DNA from: Gemmatimonadaceae bacterium
GTDB taxonomy: Bacteria > Gemmatimonadota > Gemmatimonadetes > Gemmatimonadales > Gemmatimonadaceae
Direction of reading: 5' to 3'
DNA length: 64,000 bases
NCBI GenBank assembly: GCA_020853635.1
Contig: JADYYN010000177.1
Coordinates: 38,924-102,923 of the forward strand
Under the pieces are notes generated by a model. That model was given only the letters and a program-made list of their open reading frames with translations. It did no database searches and had not been told where the DNA came from. Shown here one piece after another: positions 27,401 to 36,227 of the stretch; position 1 is the first letter of the stretch; each line of letters starts with the position of its first letter. The translations under genes and the position numbers were made by a program.

Positions 27401-30400
27401 GGACGATCGCACCGACCACGCCGGTCGTGACCGCTGCCGATGGGATCGCCTCGCTCACGTCATGGACCCTCGGTGCGACGGCGGGCGCGAACACGATGAC
27501 GGCGCGCGTCGACGGACTCACCGGCAGTCCGCTCACGTTCACTGCCACCGGCACCGCCGGAGCGGCGACGCAGTTGACGATCACCGCCGGCAACACGCTC
27601 ACGGCTCCCGTGGGCACGACACTCGGCACCGCGCATGAAGTGCGTGTCACCGACGTGAACGGCAATCCCGTCGCGGGCGTGACGGTCAACTGGGCCGCGG
27701 TGGGTGGTGGCTCCGTGAACCCGACCTCCGCGGTGACCAACGCCGATGGCCGTGCGACGACCATCCGCACGCTCGGCCCCACGGCTGGGCTGCAGTCGAC
27801 GACGGCCACCGCGACACTGGCCGGCGGTCCCACGAGCGTGACGTTCACCGTCACGGCGACCGTGGGTGGTGCGACACAGATGGCGTTGCAGGCCGGTGAC
27901 GCGCAGGTCGATACCGTCGGTGCGACACTCGCGACGCCGCTCGCGGTGGTCGTGCGCGATGCGTTGAACAATCCGGTGCAGGGTGTGACGATCACCTGGA
28001 ACGTGATCGACGGTGGTGGATCCATCGCACCGCTCTCGTCGGTGACCAACGCTGCGGGCATCGCGACCACCGCGTGGACACTCGGCACGACGACCACCGC
28101 GACTGACAGCACGCAGATCGCGCGCGCGACGGGCGTGGGTGCGCCGGTGAGCTTCATCGCCACCGCACGTCCCGGGGCCGTGAACGCGGCGCAGACGCAG
28201 GTGTCCGTGGCACCGACCTCGGTGGCGGCGTCGCGCACGACCCCGGCGACGGTGACCGTCACCGCACGCGACGGCTTCGGCAATGCGATCCCCGGACGGA
28301 CGGTGACACTCGCCGCGACCGGCACGGGCAACACCATCACGCAACCGGCGGCGGTCACCACCGCGAGCGGCGTGACGACCGGCGCGATCGGCGCGACCGT
28401 GATCGGTGCGCGCATCATCACCGCGACGGTGAACGGGACGGTCGCCACACAACAGCCGACGCTCACTGTTGTCGCCGCCCCCGCGAGTCGTTTGATCTTC
28501 ACCGTGCAGCCGTCCAACGCGGTGGCCGGCGCGGCCTTCGCACCGGTGCCCGCGGTCGGCGCGGTCGATTCGCTCGGCAACGTCAACAGCAGCTTCGCGG
28601 CTAACGTCACCCTCGCGTTCGGCGCGAATCCGGGGCCGGGCACCCTCAGCGGTACGCTCACGCGCGCGCCCGTGACCGGCACGGCCACGTTCCCTGGCGT
28701 CTCGGTCAATCGCGCCGCCGCCGGCTACACGTTGACCGCGACGTCCGCGGGCCTCACCAGCGTGACCAGCAATGCGGTCACCATCTCGTCCGGCGCGGTG
28801 AACGCCGCGCAGTCGCTCGTGAGTGCGGCACCGACGTCGATCGTCGCGGGCGTCGGCACGAGCACCGTGACGGTCACCGCACGTGATATCAACCAGAACC
28901 CCATCGCCGGCGCGACGGTTGTGCTCGCGGCCACGGGCACCGGCAACACAGTCACGCAGCCGATCGGCGTGACCAACGCCAGCGGTGTCGCCACCGGCAC
29001 ACTCGCGTCGACGGTGGTGGCGAGCAAGACGGTCAGCGCGACCATCAACGGCACCGCGATCAACCAGACCGCGGCGGTGACGGTGACCCCGGGCGCCGTC
29101 TCGCCCACGTTGTCGACCATCACCGCCACGCCGGCGTCGATCGTCGCGGGCGGTGAGACGAGCACCATCACCGTCACCGCGCGCGACGCGAACGGCAACG
29201 TCGTGCCTGGCGCGACGGTGATCCTCGCTGCGACCGGCACCGGCAATACGCTCACACAACCGGTCGCGGTCACCGATGTGAACGGCGTCGCCACCGGAAC
29301 CATCGCCTCCACGGTCGCACAATCAAAGACGATCTCGGCCAGCATCGCGGGCACGGCGATCACGCCGACGGCCGCGGTCACCGTCACACCGGGTGCCGTG
29401 AGTGCGGCGACGTCCACCGTTACCGCGGCGACGACGTCGATCGTCGCGGCCGGTGCCGGGAGCACGATCACCGTCACCGCTCGTGACGCGAACGGCAACC
29501 TGATCAGCGGTGCCACGGTGGTGCTCGCCGCGACCGGTGCAGGCAACACGCTCACGCAGCCGGTGGGCGTCACCAACGCCAGCGGCGTCGCCACCGGCAC
29601 GCTCGCCTCCACCGTCGCGGCGAGTAAGGTCGTCTCGGCCACCATCAACGGCACGGGCATCACGCAGACGGCGACCGTCACGGTGACGCCGGGCGCCGTG
29701 AGTGCGGCGCAGTCCACCGTGATCGCGTCCACCGCGTCCTTCGCCGCCGGCGTGAACACCACGGTGACCGTCACCGCGCGCGATGCCAGCGGCAATGTCG
29801 TGCCCGGCGCCAGCGTCGCGCTCACCGCGACCGGCACCGGCAACACCATCACGCAGCCGGCCGCCGTCACCAATGCCAGCGGTGTGGCGACCGGCACGTT
29901 CAGCTCCACCGTCGCACAGGCCAAGACCATCTCGGCGAGCATCGGTGCGGTGGCGGTCACGCAGACCGCAGCCGTGACGGTCACGCCGGCGGCGATCTCA
30001 CCCACCGTCTCGACCTTCATCGCCGCACCGCTCACGATCGCCGCCGGCGGACCGACCACCACACTCACGGCGACCATCCGCGATGCGTTCGGTAACGCGA
30101 TCGCGGGCGCGACGGTGGCCATCGCGTCCAATGGGACGGGCAATACGATCATTCAACCGGTAGCGGCCACCAATGCGGCCGGTGTCGCGACCGGAACACT
30201 CAGCTCCACACTCGCGGCGGTGAAGCGCATCAGCGCGACTGCCAACGCCATCGCGCTCGAAGACACCGCATCGGTCACGGTCACCGCAGGCGCGGTCTCG
30301 GCGGCGCTCTCCACCGTGGCTGCGGCTCCCGCGTCGATCACCGCGGGTGGCGCGGGCAGCACCATCACCGTCACCGCGCGTGACGCGAACAACAATCCGA

Positions 30401-33400
30401 TCGCCGGCGCCACGGTCGTCATCGCCGCGACCGGAACCGGCAACACCATCACGCAGCCGGTCGGTGTGACCAATGCGAGCGGCGTCGCCACCGGCACGGT
30501 GAGTTCGACCGTCGCGCAAGCCAAGACCATCTCGGCGAGCATCAATACCGTAGCGATCACGCAGACGGCGGCGGTCACCGTCACACCGGGCGTCGTGAGC
30601 GCCGCGACGTCTACGGTGAGTGCGGCACCCGCTTCGATCGTCGCGGGCGCCGCCACCAGCACCATCACCGTCACCGCGCGTGACGCGAACAACAACCTGA
30701 TCAGCGGCGCGACGGTGGTGCTCGCCTCCACCGGCACTGGCAACACGTTCGTGCAACCGGCGGTCACCAACGCGAGTGGTGTGACCACTGGCACCATCGC
30801 GTCGACCGTCGCGCAGGCCAAGACCGTCTCGGCGACCATCAACGGTGTCGCGATCACGCAGACTGCGGCGGTGACCGTCACCCCAGGACCGCTCAGTATC
30901 GCAACGTCCACGGTCGCGGCGGCTCCTGCATCGATCACCGCGGGTGGCGCGGGCAGCACCATCACCGTCACCGCGCGCGACGCGAACAACAATCCCATCG
31001 CCGGCGCGACCGTGGCTCTCGCCGCGACCGGCACCGGCAACACCATCACGCAGCCGGTCGGTGTCACCAACGCGGCCGGCGTGGCGACAGGCACCGTCGC
31101 GTCCACGGTGGCCGAGGCCAAGACCGTCAGTGCGACCATCAACACACTCGCGATCACGCAGACCGCAGCGGTGACGGTCACGCCAGGCGCCGTGAGCGCC
31201 GCGGCGACGACGGTCGCCGCCGCACCGGCGTCGATCACGGCCGGTGGCGCGGGCAGCACCATCACCGTCACCGCGCGTGACGCGAACAACAATCTCATCA
31301 GCGGCGCGACCGTCGTGCTCGCGTCGACCGGCACGGGCAACACCATCACGCAGCCGGCGGTCACCAACGCGAGTGGCGTGACGACCGGCACACTCGTGTC
31401 GACGGTCGCGGCAGCAAAGACGGTCTCGGCGACGGTCAATGGCGTGGCGATCACGCAGACCGCGGCGGTGACCGTCGTGCCCGGCGCGCCGAGCGCGGCG
31501 TTGTCGACCGTGGCAGCGGCGCCGGCGTCGATCGTGGCGGGTGCGGCGACGAGCACGATCACCGTGACGGCGCGCGACGCGAACAACAATCTCATCAGCG
31601 GCGCGACGGTCGTATTGGCCTCGACCGGCACAGGCAACACGTTCGTGCAACCCGCCGTCACCAATGCGAGCGGTGTGACGACCGGCACCATCGCGTCGAC
31701 CGTGGCGCAGGCGAAGACGATTTCCGCGACCATCAACGGTGTGGCGATCACACAGACCGCGGCGGTGACGGTCACGCCTGGCGCGGTGAGCGCGGCCACG
31801 TCCACGGTGGCGGCGGCACCGGCGTCGATCACGGCCGGCGGCGCCGGCAGCACGATCACCGTGACGGCGCGTGACGCCAACAACAACCTCATCACCGGTG
31901 CGACGGTGGCGCTCGCGGCGACCGGCACCGGCAACACGCTCGTGCAGCCGGCGGTCACCAACGCCAGCGGTGTGACGACCGGGACGATCTCCTCGACCGT
32001 GGCCCAGGCCAAGACGGTGTCGGCGACCATCAACGGTGTCGCGATCACGCAGACGGCTGCCGTGACCGTGACGGCGGGCGCGGTGAGCGCGGCGACGTCG
32101 ACCGTCGCAGCGGCTCCTGCTTCGATCACTGCCGGTGGCGCGGGCAGCACCATCACCGTCACCGCACGTGATGCGAACAGCAATCTCATCGCGGGTGCGA
32201 CCGTGGTGTTGGCCTCGAGCGGCACCGGCAACACGATCACGCAGCCGGTGGGCGTGACCAACGCGGCCGGTGTCGCCACGGGCACGGTCGCGTCGACGGT
32301 CGCCGAGGCGAAGACGGTCTCCGCGACGATCAACGGTGTGACGATCACGCAGACGGCCGCGCTGACCGTCACCGCCGGTGCGTTGAGTGCCGCGGCGTCG
32401 ACGGTGGCGGCGGCTCCGGCGTCAATCACGGCGGGTGGTGCCGGGAGCACGATCACCGTCACCGCGCGTGATGCCAGCAACAACCCGATCGCGGGTGCGA
32501 CCGTGGTGCTCTCCTCGACCGGGACCGGCAACACCATCACGCAGCCGGTCGGCGTGACGAATGCGGCAGGTGTGGCGACGGGTACGGTCGCGTCGACCGT
32601 GGCCGAGGCCAAGACCGTGAGTGCCACCATCAACCTCGTTGCGATCACTCAGACCGCCGCGGTGACGGTCACGCCTGGCGTGGTGAGCGCGGCGACCTCG
32701 ACGGTCGCCGCCGCACCGGCCTCGATTGCCAGTGGCGGACCGACCAGCACCATCACCGTCACGGCGCGTGACGCGAACAACAATCTCATCAGTGGTGCGA
32801 CGGTCGTGCTGGCGTCGACCGGCACCGGCAACACGCTCGTGCAGCCATCCGTCACCAACGCGAGCGGTGTGACGACGGGGACGATCTCCTCAACGGTGGC
32901 CGAAGCGAAGACCGTCAGCGCGACCATCAATGGCGTGGCGATCACACAGACCGCGGTCGTGACGGTGACCGTCGGTGCGGTGAGTGCGACGACCTCCACC
33001 GTGAGCGCCGCTCCGACGTCGATCACCGCGGGTGGCGCCGGCAGCACGATCACGGTGACGGCGCGCGATGCGAGCAACAACCCGATCGCCGGCGCGACCG
33101 TGGTGCTCGCCGCGACCGGCACCGGCAACACGATCACGCAGCCGGTGGGCGTCACCAATGCGGCCGGCGTGGCGACGGGTACGGTCGCCTCCACGGTCGC
33201 CCAGGCGAAGACCGTCTCGGCGACGATCAACGGCGTGTCGATCACGCAGACGGCGGCCGTGACGGTCGCCGCCGGCGCATTGAGCGCGACAACATCGACC
33301 GTCGCTGCTGCGCCGGCGTCCATCACGGCGGGTGGGGCGGGAAGCACGATCACCGTCACCGCGCGTGATGCGAACAACAATCCGATCGCGGGCGCGACGG

Positions 33401-34608
33401 TGGTGCTCGCCGCCACCGGAACGGGCAACACCATCACTCAGCCGGTCGGCGTGACGAACGCGACCGGCGTGGCCACTGGCACGGTCGCCTCGACCGTCGC
33501 CGAAGCGAAGACCGTCAGCGCCACGATCAATCTCGTCGCGATCACACAGACCGCCGCCGTCACAGTCACGCCGGGCACGGTGAGTGCGGCCACTTCCACG
33601 GTCGCCGCCGCACCGGCGTCCATCGCAGCAGGCGGACCGACGAGCACCATCACGGTGACCGCGCGTGACGCCAACAACAATCTCATCGCGGGGGCCACAG
33701 TGGTGCTCGCCGCGACGGGCACCGGAAACACACTCGTGCAGCCCGCCGTCACCAATGCCAGCGGCGTGACGACGGGAACAATCTCGTCGACCGTGGCGCA
33801 AGCGAAGACCGTCTCGGCGACGATCAACGGCGTGTCGATCACGCAGACGGCGGCGGTCACGGTGACGGCGGGCGCGCTGAGCGCCGCGACGTCGACTGTC
33901 GCGGCGGCGCCCGCGTCGATCACCGCGGGTGGTGCCGGAAGCACGATCACCGTCACCGCGCGTGATGCGAACAACAACCCCATCGCGGGCGCGACGGTGA
34001 CGCTGGCGGCGACCGGAACGGGCAACACCATCACGCAGCCGGTCGGCGTGACGAACGCGGCCGGCGTGGCCACTGGCACGGTCGCCTCGACCGTCGCCGA
34101 AGCGAAGACCGTCAGCGCCACGATCAATCTCGTCGCGATCACACAGACCGCCGCCGTCGCCGTCACGCCAGGCGCGGTGAGCGCGGCCACCTCCACGGTC
34201 AGCGCGACGCCCGCCACCATCGCCGGCGATGGACTGGAGACGACCACCATCACCGTCACCGCGCGCGACGTCAACAACAACGTCATCAGCGGCGCGACCT
34301 TCGCGCTCGCTGCGACAGGCACCGGCAACGCGCTGGTGCAGCCCGCAGCCACCAATGCGAGCGGCGTGACCACCGGAACGCTCGCGTCCACGGTGCCAGA
34401 GACGAAAACCGTCTCCGCGACCATCAACGGCACCCTCATCACCGCGACGGTGGACATCACGGTGACGGCGAGCGCAGGGATCGAGCTCCGCGTGACCAAC
34501 CTGGCGGTCGCTCGTGATGTCTCGGGGGACCGTCTCCGCTCGACCGCACTGTCGCTTCCGCTCCGGGGTACCACCCGCATGACCCAGCGCCGCGTCGGCT
34601 CCGAATGA
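24493..34608 (+). CDS. Giant Ig-repeat surface protein (3371 residues)
   Basis: A probable surface adhesin or stalk. Residues 1-27 are a signal peptide with a possible lipobox (LLSNC, though Asn at -1 is unusual). A beta domain follows to about 255, then two FN3-like modules (to about 500, each ending YxWQARxVDxxGxAS). Seven divergent Big-1/invasin-like modules span 502-1226. The first canonical repeat is at about 1233, one divergent module follows, and 19 contiguous repeats of 99-100 residues fill 1435-3326. Each repeat has STITVTARD, TGTGNT and ITQTAAVTV blocks. The 45-residue tail shows no LPxTG or other known sorting signal. Start is ATG with GAGG 8 nt upstream; the stop overlaps the next gene by 4 bp. 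Confidence 0.85.
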   Translation: MIGDSVRRRGRFAAVVAMSATVLLSNCRLNELLSPGELGTLSAAPVSLIDSARVGSTAARVSTASLTINGPGELIQFAARAAQNSPWLDLSAATGSAPGDFVVSLDPTGLAVGEYLDTLRLTADGPEERTLDIPVRFTVQPCAITDIDAVPATITGTLTTADCGSAAQPGRFARRYRFAGTANDSLTIQVAASGFGASVALETDGVATPISQATSCAVVGSGACLRYVALPATGNYIVEVSSTGAAGVGAFDLTIGRPRAPSAPSLLDQRTADVAALAVGVGGTITARQISLRGTVTDPDLDSLRFDIEARPIGTALTGVPTASSALGRGGDFAVIASGLLDDTGYHWQARAVDVTGRASAWVMFGANAAGVADFTVAEPQAPGAPTLLVQRRSDGVTAIASAGTTDETLIRLGATVSDPDPSDVLRLEVELRPVGQAFTNVATASSAPVSSGTATLVTLLGLADNVTYQWQARTVDASGLASAWVGFGTTGTDFRTAFAASRLAITAGPSTTAAGAAITPAITVAAQDAAGNTLASFTGAVTIALGTNPSSGVLTGTRTVNAVQGVATFTDLAVDRAGTGYTLVASAGALTATSAAFNVTAAAAQSLEIGTIAASVVAGATIAPSVQVTLRDALGNVATGFTGAVTLALAPNVPGATLLGTTTVNAVAGVATFSTLRVERVATGLAIVASSTGLANVTSPTFNVTPAAAATLRILTQPAASAASGVALTTQPRVIVEDAFGNAVTTAGRSVTATVATGPAGSSLSAATVTTAATGIATFTSLALTGASGSYTLSFASTGVPAVASTAITVGAGAATQLALVTAASSTAANGAVLAVGPVVRLRDAAGNTVAQAGVAVTASLASGGGTLGGTTAVVTGANGDAIFSDLRITGTVGARTIAFAATGLTGVTSSAITITAGPATQMAIERGNAQTTLAAGVVAIAPAVVVRDVSGNPVAGTSVTFEVTGGGGTIAPTTPVVTAADGIASLTSWTLGATAGANTMTARVDGLTGSPLTFTATGTAGAATQLTITAGNTLTAPVGTTLGTAHEVRVTDVNGNPVAGVTVNWAAVGGGSVNPTSAVTNADGRATTIRTLGPTAGLQSTTATATLAGGPTSVTFTVTATVGGATQMALQAGDAQVDTVGATLATPLAVVVRDALNNPVQGVTITWNVIDGGGSIAPLSSVTNAAGIATTAWTLGTTTTATDSTQIARATGVGAPVSFIATARPGAVNAAQTQVSVAPTSVAASRTTPATVTVTARDGFGNAIPGRTVTLAATGTGNTITQPAAVTTASGVTTGAIGATVIGARIITATVNGTVATQQPTLTVVAAPASRLIFTVQPSNAVAGAAFAPVPAVGAVDSLGNVNSSFAANVTLAFGANPGPGTLSGTLTRAPVTGTATFPGVSVNRAAAGYTLTATSAGLTSVTSNAVTISSGAVNAAQSLVSAAPTSIVAGVGTSTVTVTARDINQNPIAGATVVLAATGTGNTVTQPIGVTNASGVATGTLASTVVASKTVSATINGTAINQTAAVTVTPGAVSPTLSTITATPASIVAGGETSTITVTARDANGNVVPGATVILAATGTGNTLTQPVAVTDVNGVATGTIASTVAQSKTISASIAGTAITPTAAVTVTPGAVSAATSTVTAATTSIVAAGAGSTITVTARDANGNLISGATVVLAATGAGNTLTQPVGVTNASGVATGTLASTVAASKVVSATINGTGITQTATVTVTPGAVSAAQSTVIASTASFAAGVNTTVTVTARDASGNVVPGASVALTATGTGNTITQPAAVTNASGVATGTFSSTVAQAKTISASIGAVAVTQTAAVTVTPAAISPTVSTFIAAPLTIAAGGPTTTLTATIRDAFGNAIAGATVAIASNGTGNTIIQPVAATNAAGVATGTLSSTLAAVKRISATANAIALEDTASVTVTAGAVSAALSTVAAAPASITAGGAGSTITVTARDANNNPIAGATVVIAATGTGNTITQPVGVTNASGVATGTVSSTVAQAKTISASINTVAITQTAAVTVTPGVVSAATSTVSAAPASIVAGAATSTITVTARDANNNLISGATVVLASTGTGNTFVQPAVTNASGVTTGTIASTVAQAKTVSATINGVAITQTAAVTVTPGPLSIATSTVAAAPASITAGGAGSTITVTARDANNNPIAGATVALAATGTGNTITQPVGVTNAAGVATGTVASTVAEAKTVSATINTLAITQTAAVTVTPGAVSAAATTVAAAPASITAGGAGSTITVTARDANNNLISGATVVLASTGTGNTITQPAVTNASGVTTGTLVSTVAAAKTVSATVNGVAITQTAAVTVVPGAPSAALSTVAAAPASIVAGAATSTITVTARDANNNLISGATVVLASTGTGNTFVQPAVTNASGVTTGTIASTVAQAKTISATINGVAITQTAAVTVTPGAVSAATSTVAAAPASITAGGAGSTITVTARDANNNLITGATVALAATGTGNTLVQPAVTNASGVTTGTISSTVAQAKTVSATINGVAITQTAAVTVTAGAVSAATSTVAAAPASITAGGAGSTITVTARDANSNLIAGATVVLASSGTGNTITQPVGVTNAAGVATGTVASTVAEAKTVSATINGVTITQTAALTVTAGALSAAASTVAAAPASITAGGAGSTITVTARDASNNPIAGATVVLSSTGTGNTITQPVGVTNAAGVATGTVASTVAEAKTVSATINLVAITQTAAVTVTPGVVSAATSTVAAAPASIASGGPTSTITVTARDANNNLISGATVVLASTGTGNTLVQPSVTNASGVTTGTISSTVAEAKTVSATINGVAITQTAVVTVTVGAVSATTSTVSAAPTSITAGGAGSTITVTARDASNNPIAGATVVLAATGTGNTITQPVGVTNAAGVATGTVASTVAQAKTVSATINGVSITQTAAVTVAAGALSATTSTVAAAPASITAGGAGSTITVTARDANNNPIAGATVVLAATGTGNTITQPVGVTNATGVATGTVASTVAEAKTVSATINLVAITQTAAVTVTPGTVSAATSTVAAAPASIAAGGPTSTITVTARDANNNLIAGATVVLAATGTGNTLVQPAVTNASGVTTGTISSTVAQAKTVSATINGVSITQTAAVTVTAGALSAATSTVAAAPASITAGGAGSTITVTARDANNNPIAGATVTLAATGTGNTITQPVGVTNAAGVATGTVASTVAEAKTVSATINLVAITQTAAVAVTPGAVSAATSTVSATPATIAGDGLETTTITVTARDVNNNVISGATFALAATGTGNALVQPAATNASGVTTGTLASTVPETKTVSATINGTLITATVDITVTASAGIELRVTNLAVARDVSGDRLRSTALSLPLRGTTRMTQRRVGSE
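28795..34470 (+). repeat. 19 contiguous ~300-bp Ig-like repeats
   Basis: Units are 297 or 300 bp. Two subtypes recur: one with NPIAG and QPVGVTNAAGVATG (100 residues) and one with NLISG and QPAVTNASGVTTG (99 residues). They partly alternate, and blocks of two or three units recur (repeats 14-15 closely resemble 17-18), a sign of multi-unit duplication. An outlying first copy sits at about 28190-28490. Copy number may be affected by assembly collapse. Confidence 0.85.
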
Positions 34609-36227
34609 AGTGCTCACGCTGTTCCGTCGCAGAGATCTCGCCGCTCACCGGAGCGTGCGAGCTCTGCGGGTTCGTGCCCGGCACCACCGTGGCCGTCGAG
34701 CACGCCGATGCGCTCGTCGAACTCGCGACCAAGCAGCTCACGCACGAGTTCGAGTTCCTCACCCCGATCGCGATCAGCCCGTACTCGGCACTGCTCCGTG
34801 CGCGCGAGCTCTCGTCCGGTCGCACGTTGCACCTGAAGATCCTGCCGCGCCGTGCCGACGAACGGGACGCCGAGGAGACCTTCCGCGCGACGCTCGGCGC
34901 GTTCGCGGCCTTCGATCATCCGCACATCGTGCCCGTGCTCCGCTACGGGAGCACCGACTCCGTGTTCTGGTACGCGATGCCGGAGCTCTCCGCCACGTCG
35001 CTGCGCACCATGCTGCGCGACAAGGGCACACTCGACGCGAGGACCTGTCGACGGGTGCTCACGCAGGTCGTGAGTGCGCTGGAGTACCTGCATCGGCATG
35101 GGGTCGTGCACGGAGCGATCAAGCCGGAGAACGTCCTCATCGATCGCGATGGGTGGGTCTCGGTCTCGGATCCGTCGTTCCAGCGGCTGCATCAGAAGCG
35201 GATCACACTGGCGCGGCCCGATGACGCAGGGACCACCCGCGAGATGCTCCTGCCGCCACGTCCCACTTGGGTCGCGCCCGAGGACCACGAGCGCGGGGAG
35301 CGTTCGCCGGCATCCGACCAGTTCGCGCTCGCGGCACTCGGATACGAGTGTCTGAGCGGGCGCCCGCCGGCAGCGCGGCCCGAGTTGTTGCAGCGCCTCC
35401 GTCCGGACGCCACCGTCCAGACCTCCCGCGCGATCGAGCGCGCGCTGAGCGAGGACCCGCGTCAACGCTATGCCTCGTGCGCGGATTTCCTCTGGGCGAT
35501 GGAAGCGTCGGTGCCCTCGGCGGACGCGAACCGCCCTGCGGACCGCGTCGCGCAGGACGTCGTGCTGATCGACGAGTGGACGCCGCCCGCAGACCCGCGT
35601 CGGTACCTCCAGCTCGGCGGTCGCGTCGCCGCCGTGCTCGGCATCGGCGCCGTCCTGCTGCTCGCGGCGCGTGAACTCCGCAGCATCCTGCGGCCCGAGC
35701 CGGTCGCACTCCGCCGCGACGCGCCGACCGCGACCTCGAGCTCGACCTCGAGCTCGACCTCGAGCTCGACCTCGAGCTCGACCTCGAGCGCGACTCCGAC
35801 CGCAGCGCCTGGCGCTGCGGTGCCGGGTCGCAATGCTCCCGCTCCGGCCCCCGCACCTAGCGGCGCTGCCTCGGGGTCATCGAACGCTCGTCCGACTGCA
35901 CCGACGTCGGCTGCAACTCGACCGACAACCACACCGCCGAAATCGGCCCCGCCGTCGAGCGCCACACCGGCCGTCACTCCGTCCGCAGCTCCCGCTCCCG
36001 CCGCCGCACCCGCGAAACTCTTCGTCAATGCGACCCCGTGGGGGCAGCTGTTCGTCGATGGACTCCTCATCGGCAACACGCCGCGCGCGAACGTGGAGCT
36101 CACACCGGGGTCGCATCTCATCCGCGTGGTCCGTCCCGGATTCACCACCTTCGAGCGCACCATCCGTGTGAGTGCGGGAGAGGTTGTCCGGATCACCGAC
36201 ATCGTTCTCGTTCCGGCCCAACCCTGA
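34605..36227 (+). CDS. Membrane pseudokinase with zinc ribbon and PEGA domain
   Basis: A 540-residue protein. Cys3, Cys6, Cys18 and Cys21 form a zinc ribbon. Residues 48-300 are a Ser/Thr-kinase-like domain: Lys78 (LHLKIL), a helix-C Glu near 90, Asn176, APE (225-227) and the helix-F Asp239 are kept. The Gly-rich loop is absent, the HRD motif is HGA (Ala171 replaces the catalytic Asp), and DFG reads DPS (189-191). Catalysis is therefore unlikely. One membrane helix (about 338-356) is followed by a Ser/Thr linker, a Pro/Ala-rich stretch and an outer PEGA domain (about 468-540). The ATG overlaps the giant gene's stop (ATGA). It may sense or anchor a surface or cell-wall partner; this is inference. 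Confidence 0.85.
   Translation: MKCSRCSVAEISPLTGACELCGFVPGTTVAVEHADALVELATKQLTHEFEFLTPIAISPYSALLRARELSSGRTLHLKILPRRADERDAEETFRATLGAFAAFDHPHIVPVLRYGSTDSVFWYAMPELSATSLRTMLRDKGTLDARTCRRVLTQVVSALEYLHRHGVVHGAIKPENVLIDRDGWVSVSDPSFQRLHQKRITLARPDDAGTTREMLLPPRPTWVAPEDHERGERSPASDQFALAALGYECLSGRPPAARPELLQRLRPDATVQTSRAIERALSEDPRQRYASCADFLWAMEASVPSADANRPADRVAQDVVLIDEWTPPADPRRYLQLGGRVAAVLGIGAVLLLAARELRSILRPEPVALRRDAPTATSSSTSSSTSSSTSSSTSSATPTAAPGAAVPGRNAPAPAPAPSGAASGSSNARPTAPTSAATRPTTTPPKSAPPSSATPAVTPSAAPAPAAAPAKLFVNATPWGQLFVDGLLIGNTPRANVELTPGSHLIRVVRPGFTTFERTIRVSAGEVVRITDIVLVPAQP
35731..35790 (+). repeat. 12-bp tandem repeat in the pseudokinase linker
   Basis: The unit CGACCTCGAGCT occurs four times perfectly and a fifth time with one change. 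It encodes a Ser/Thr linker between the membrane helix and the PEGA domain. Each unit adds four residues, so slippage would alter linker length without a frameshift. Confidence 0.85.

Noticed and set aside
28795..34470. CRISPR-like regular repeats
   Set aside because: The units are about 300 bp, in-frame, coding and contiguous with no unique spacers.
27460..34580. Long minus-strand open frames (up to 831 codons) across the giant repeat gene
   Set aside because: They are antisense images of the tandem repeats, lack ribosome sites and recognisable domains, and stay open only because the repeats lack antisense stops.
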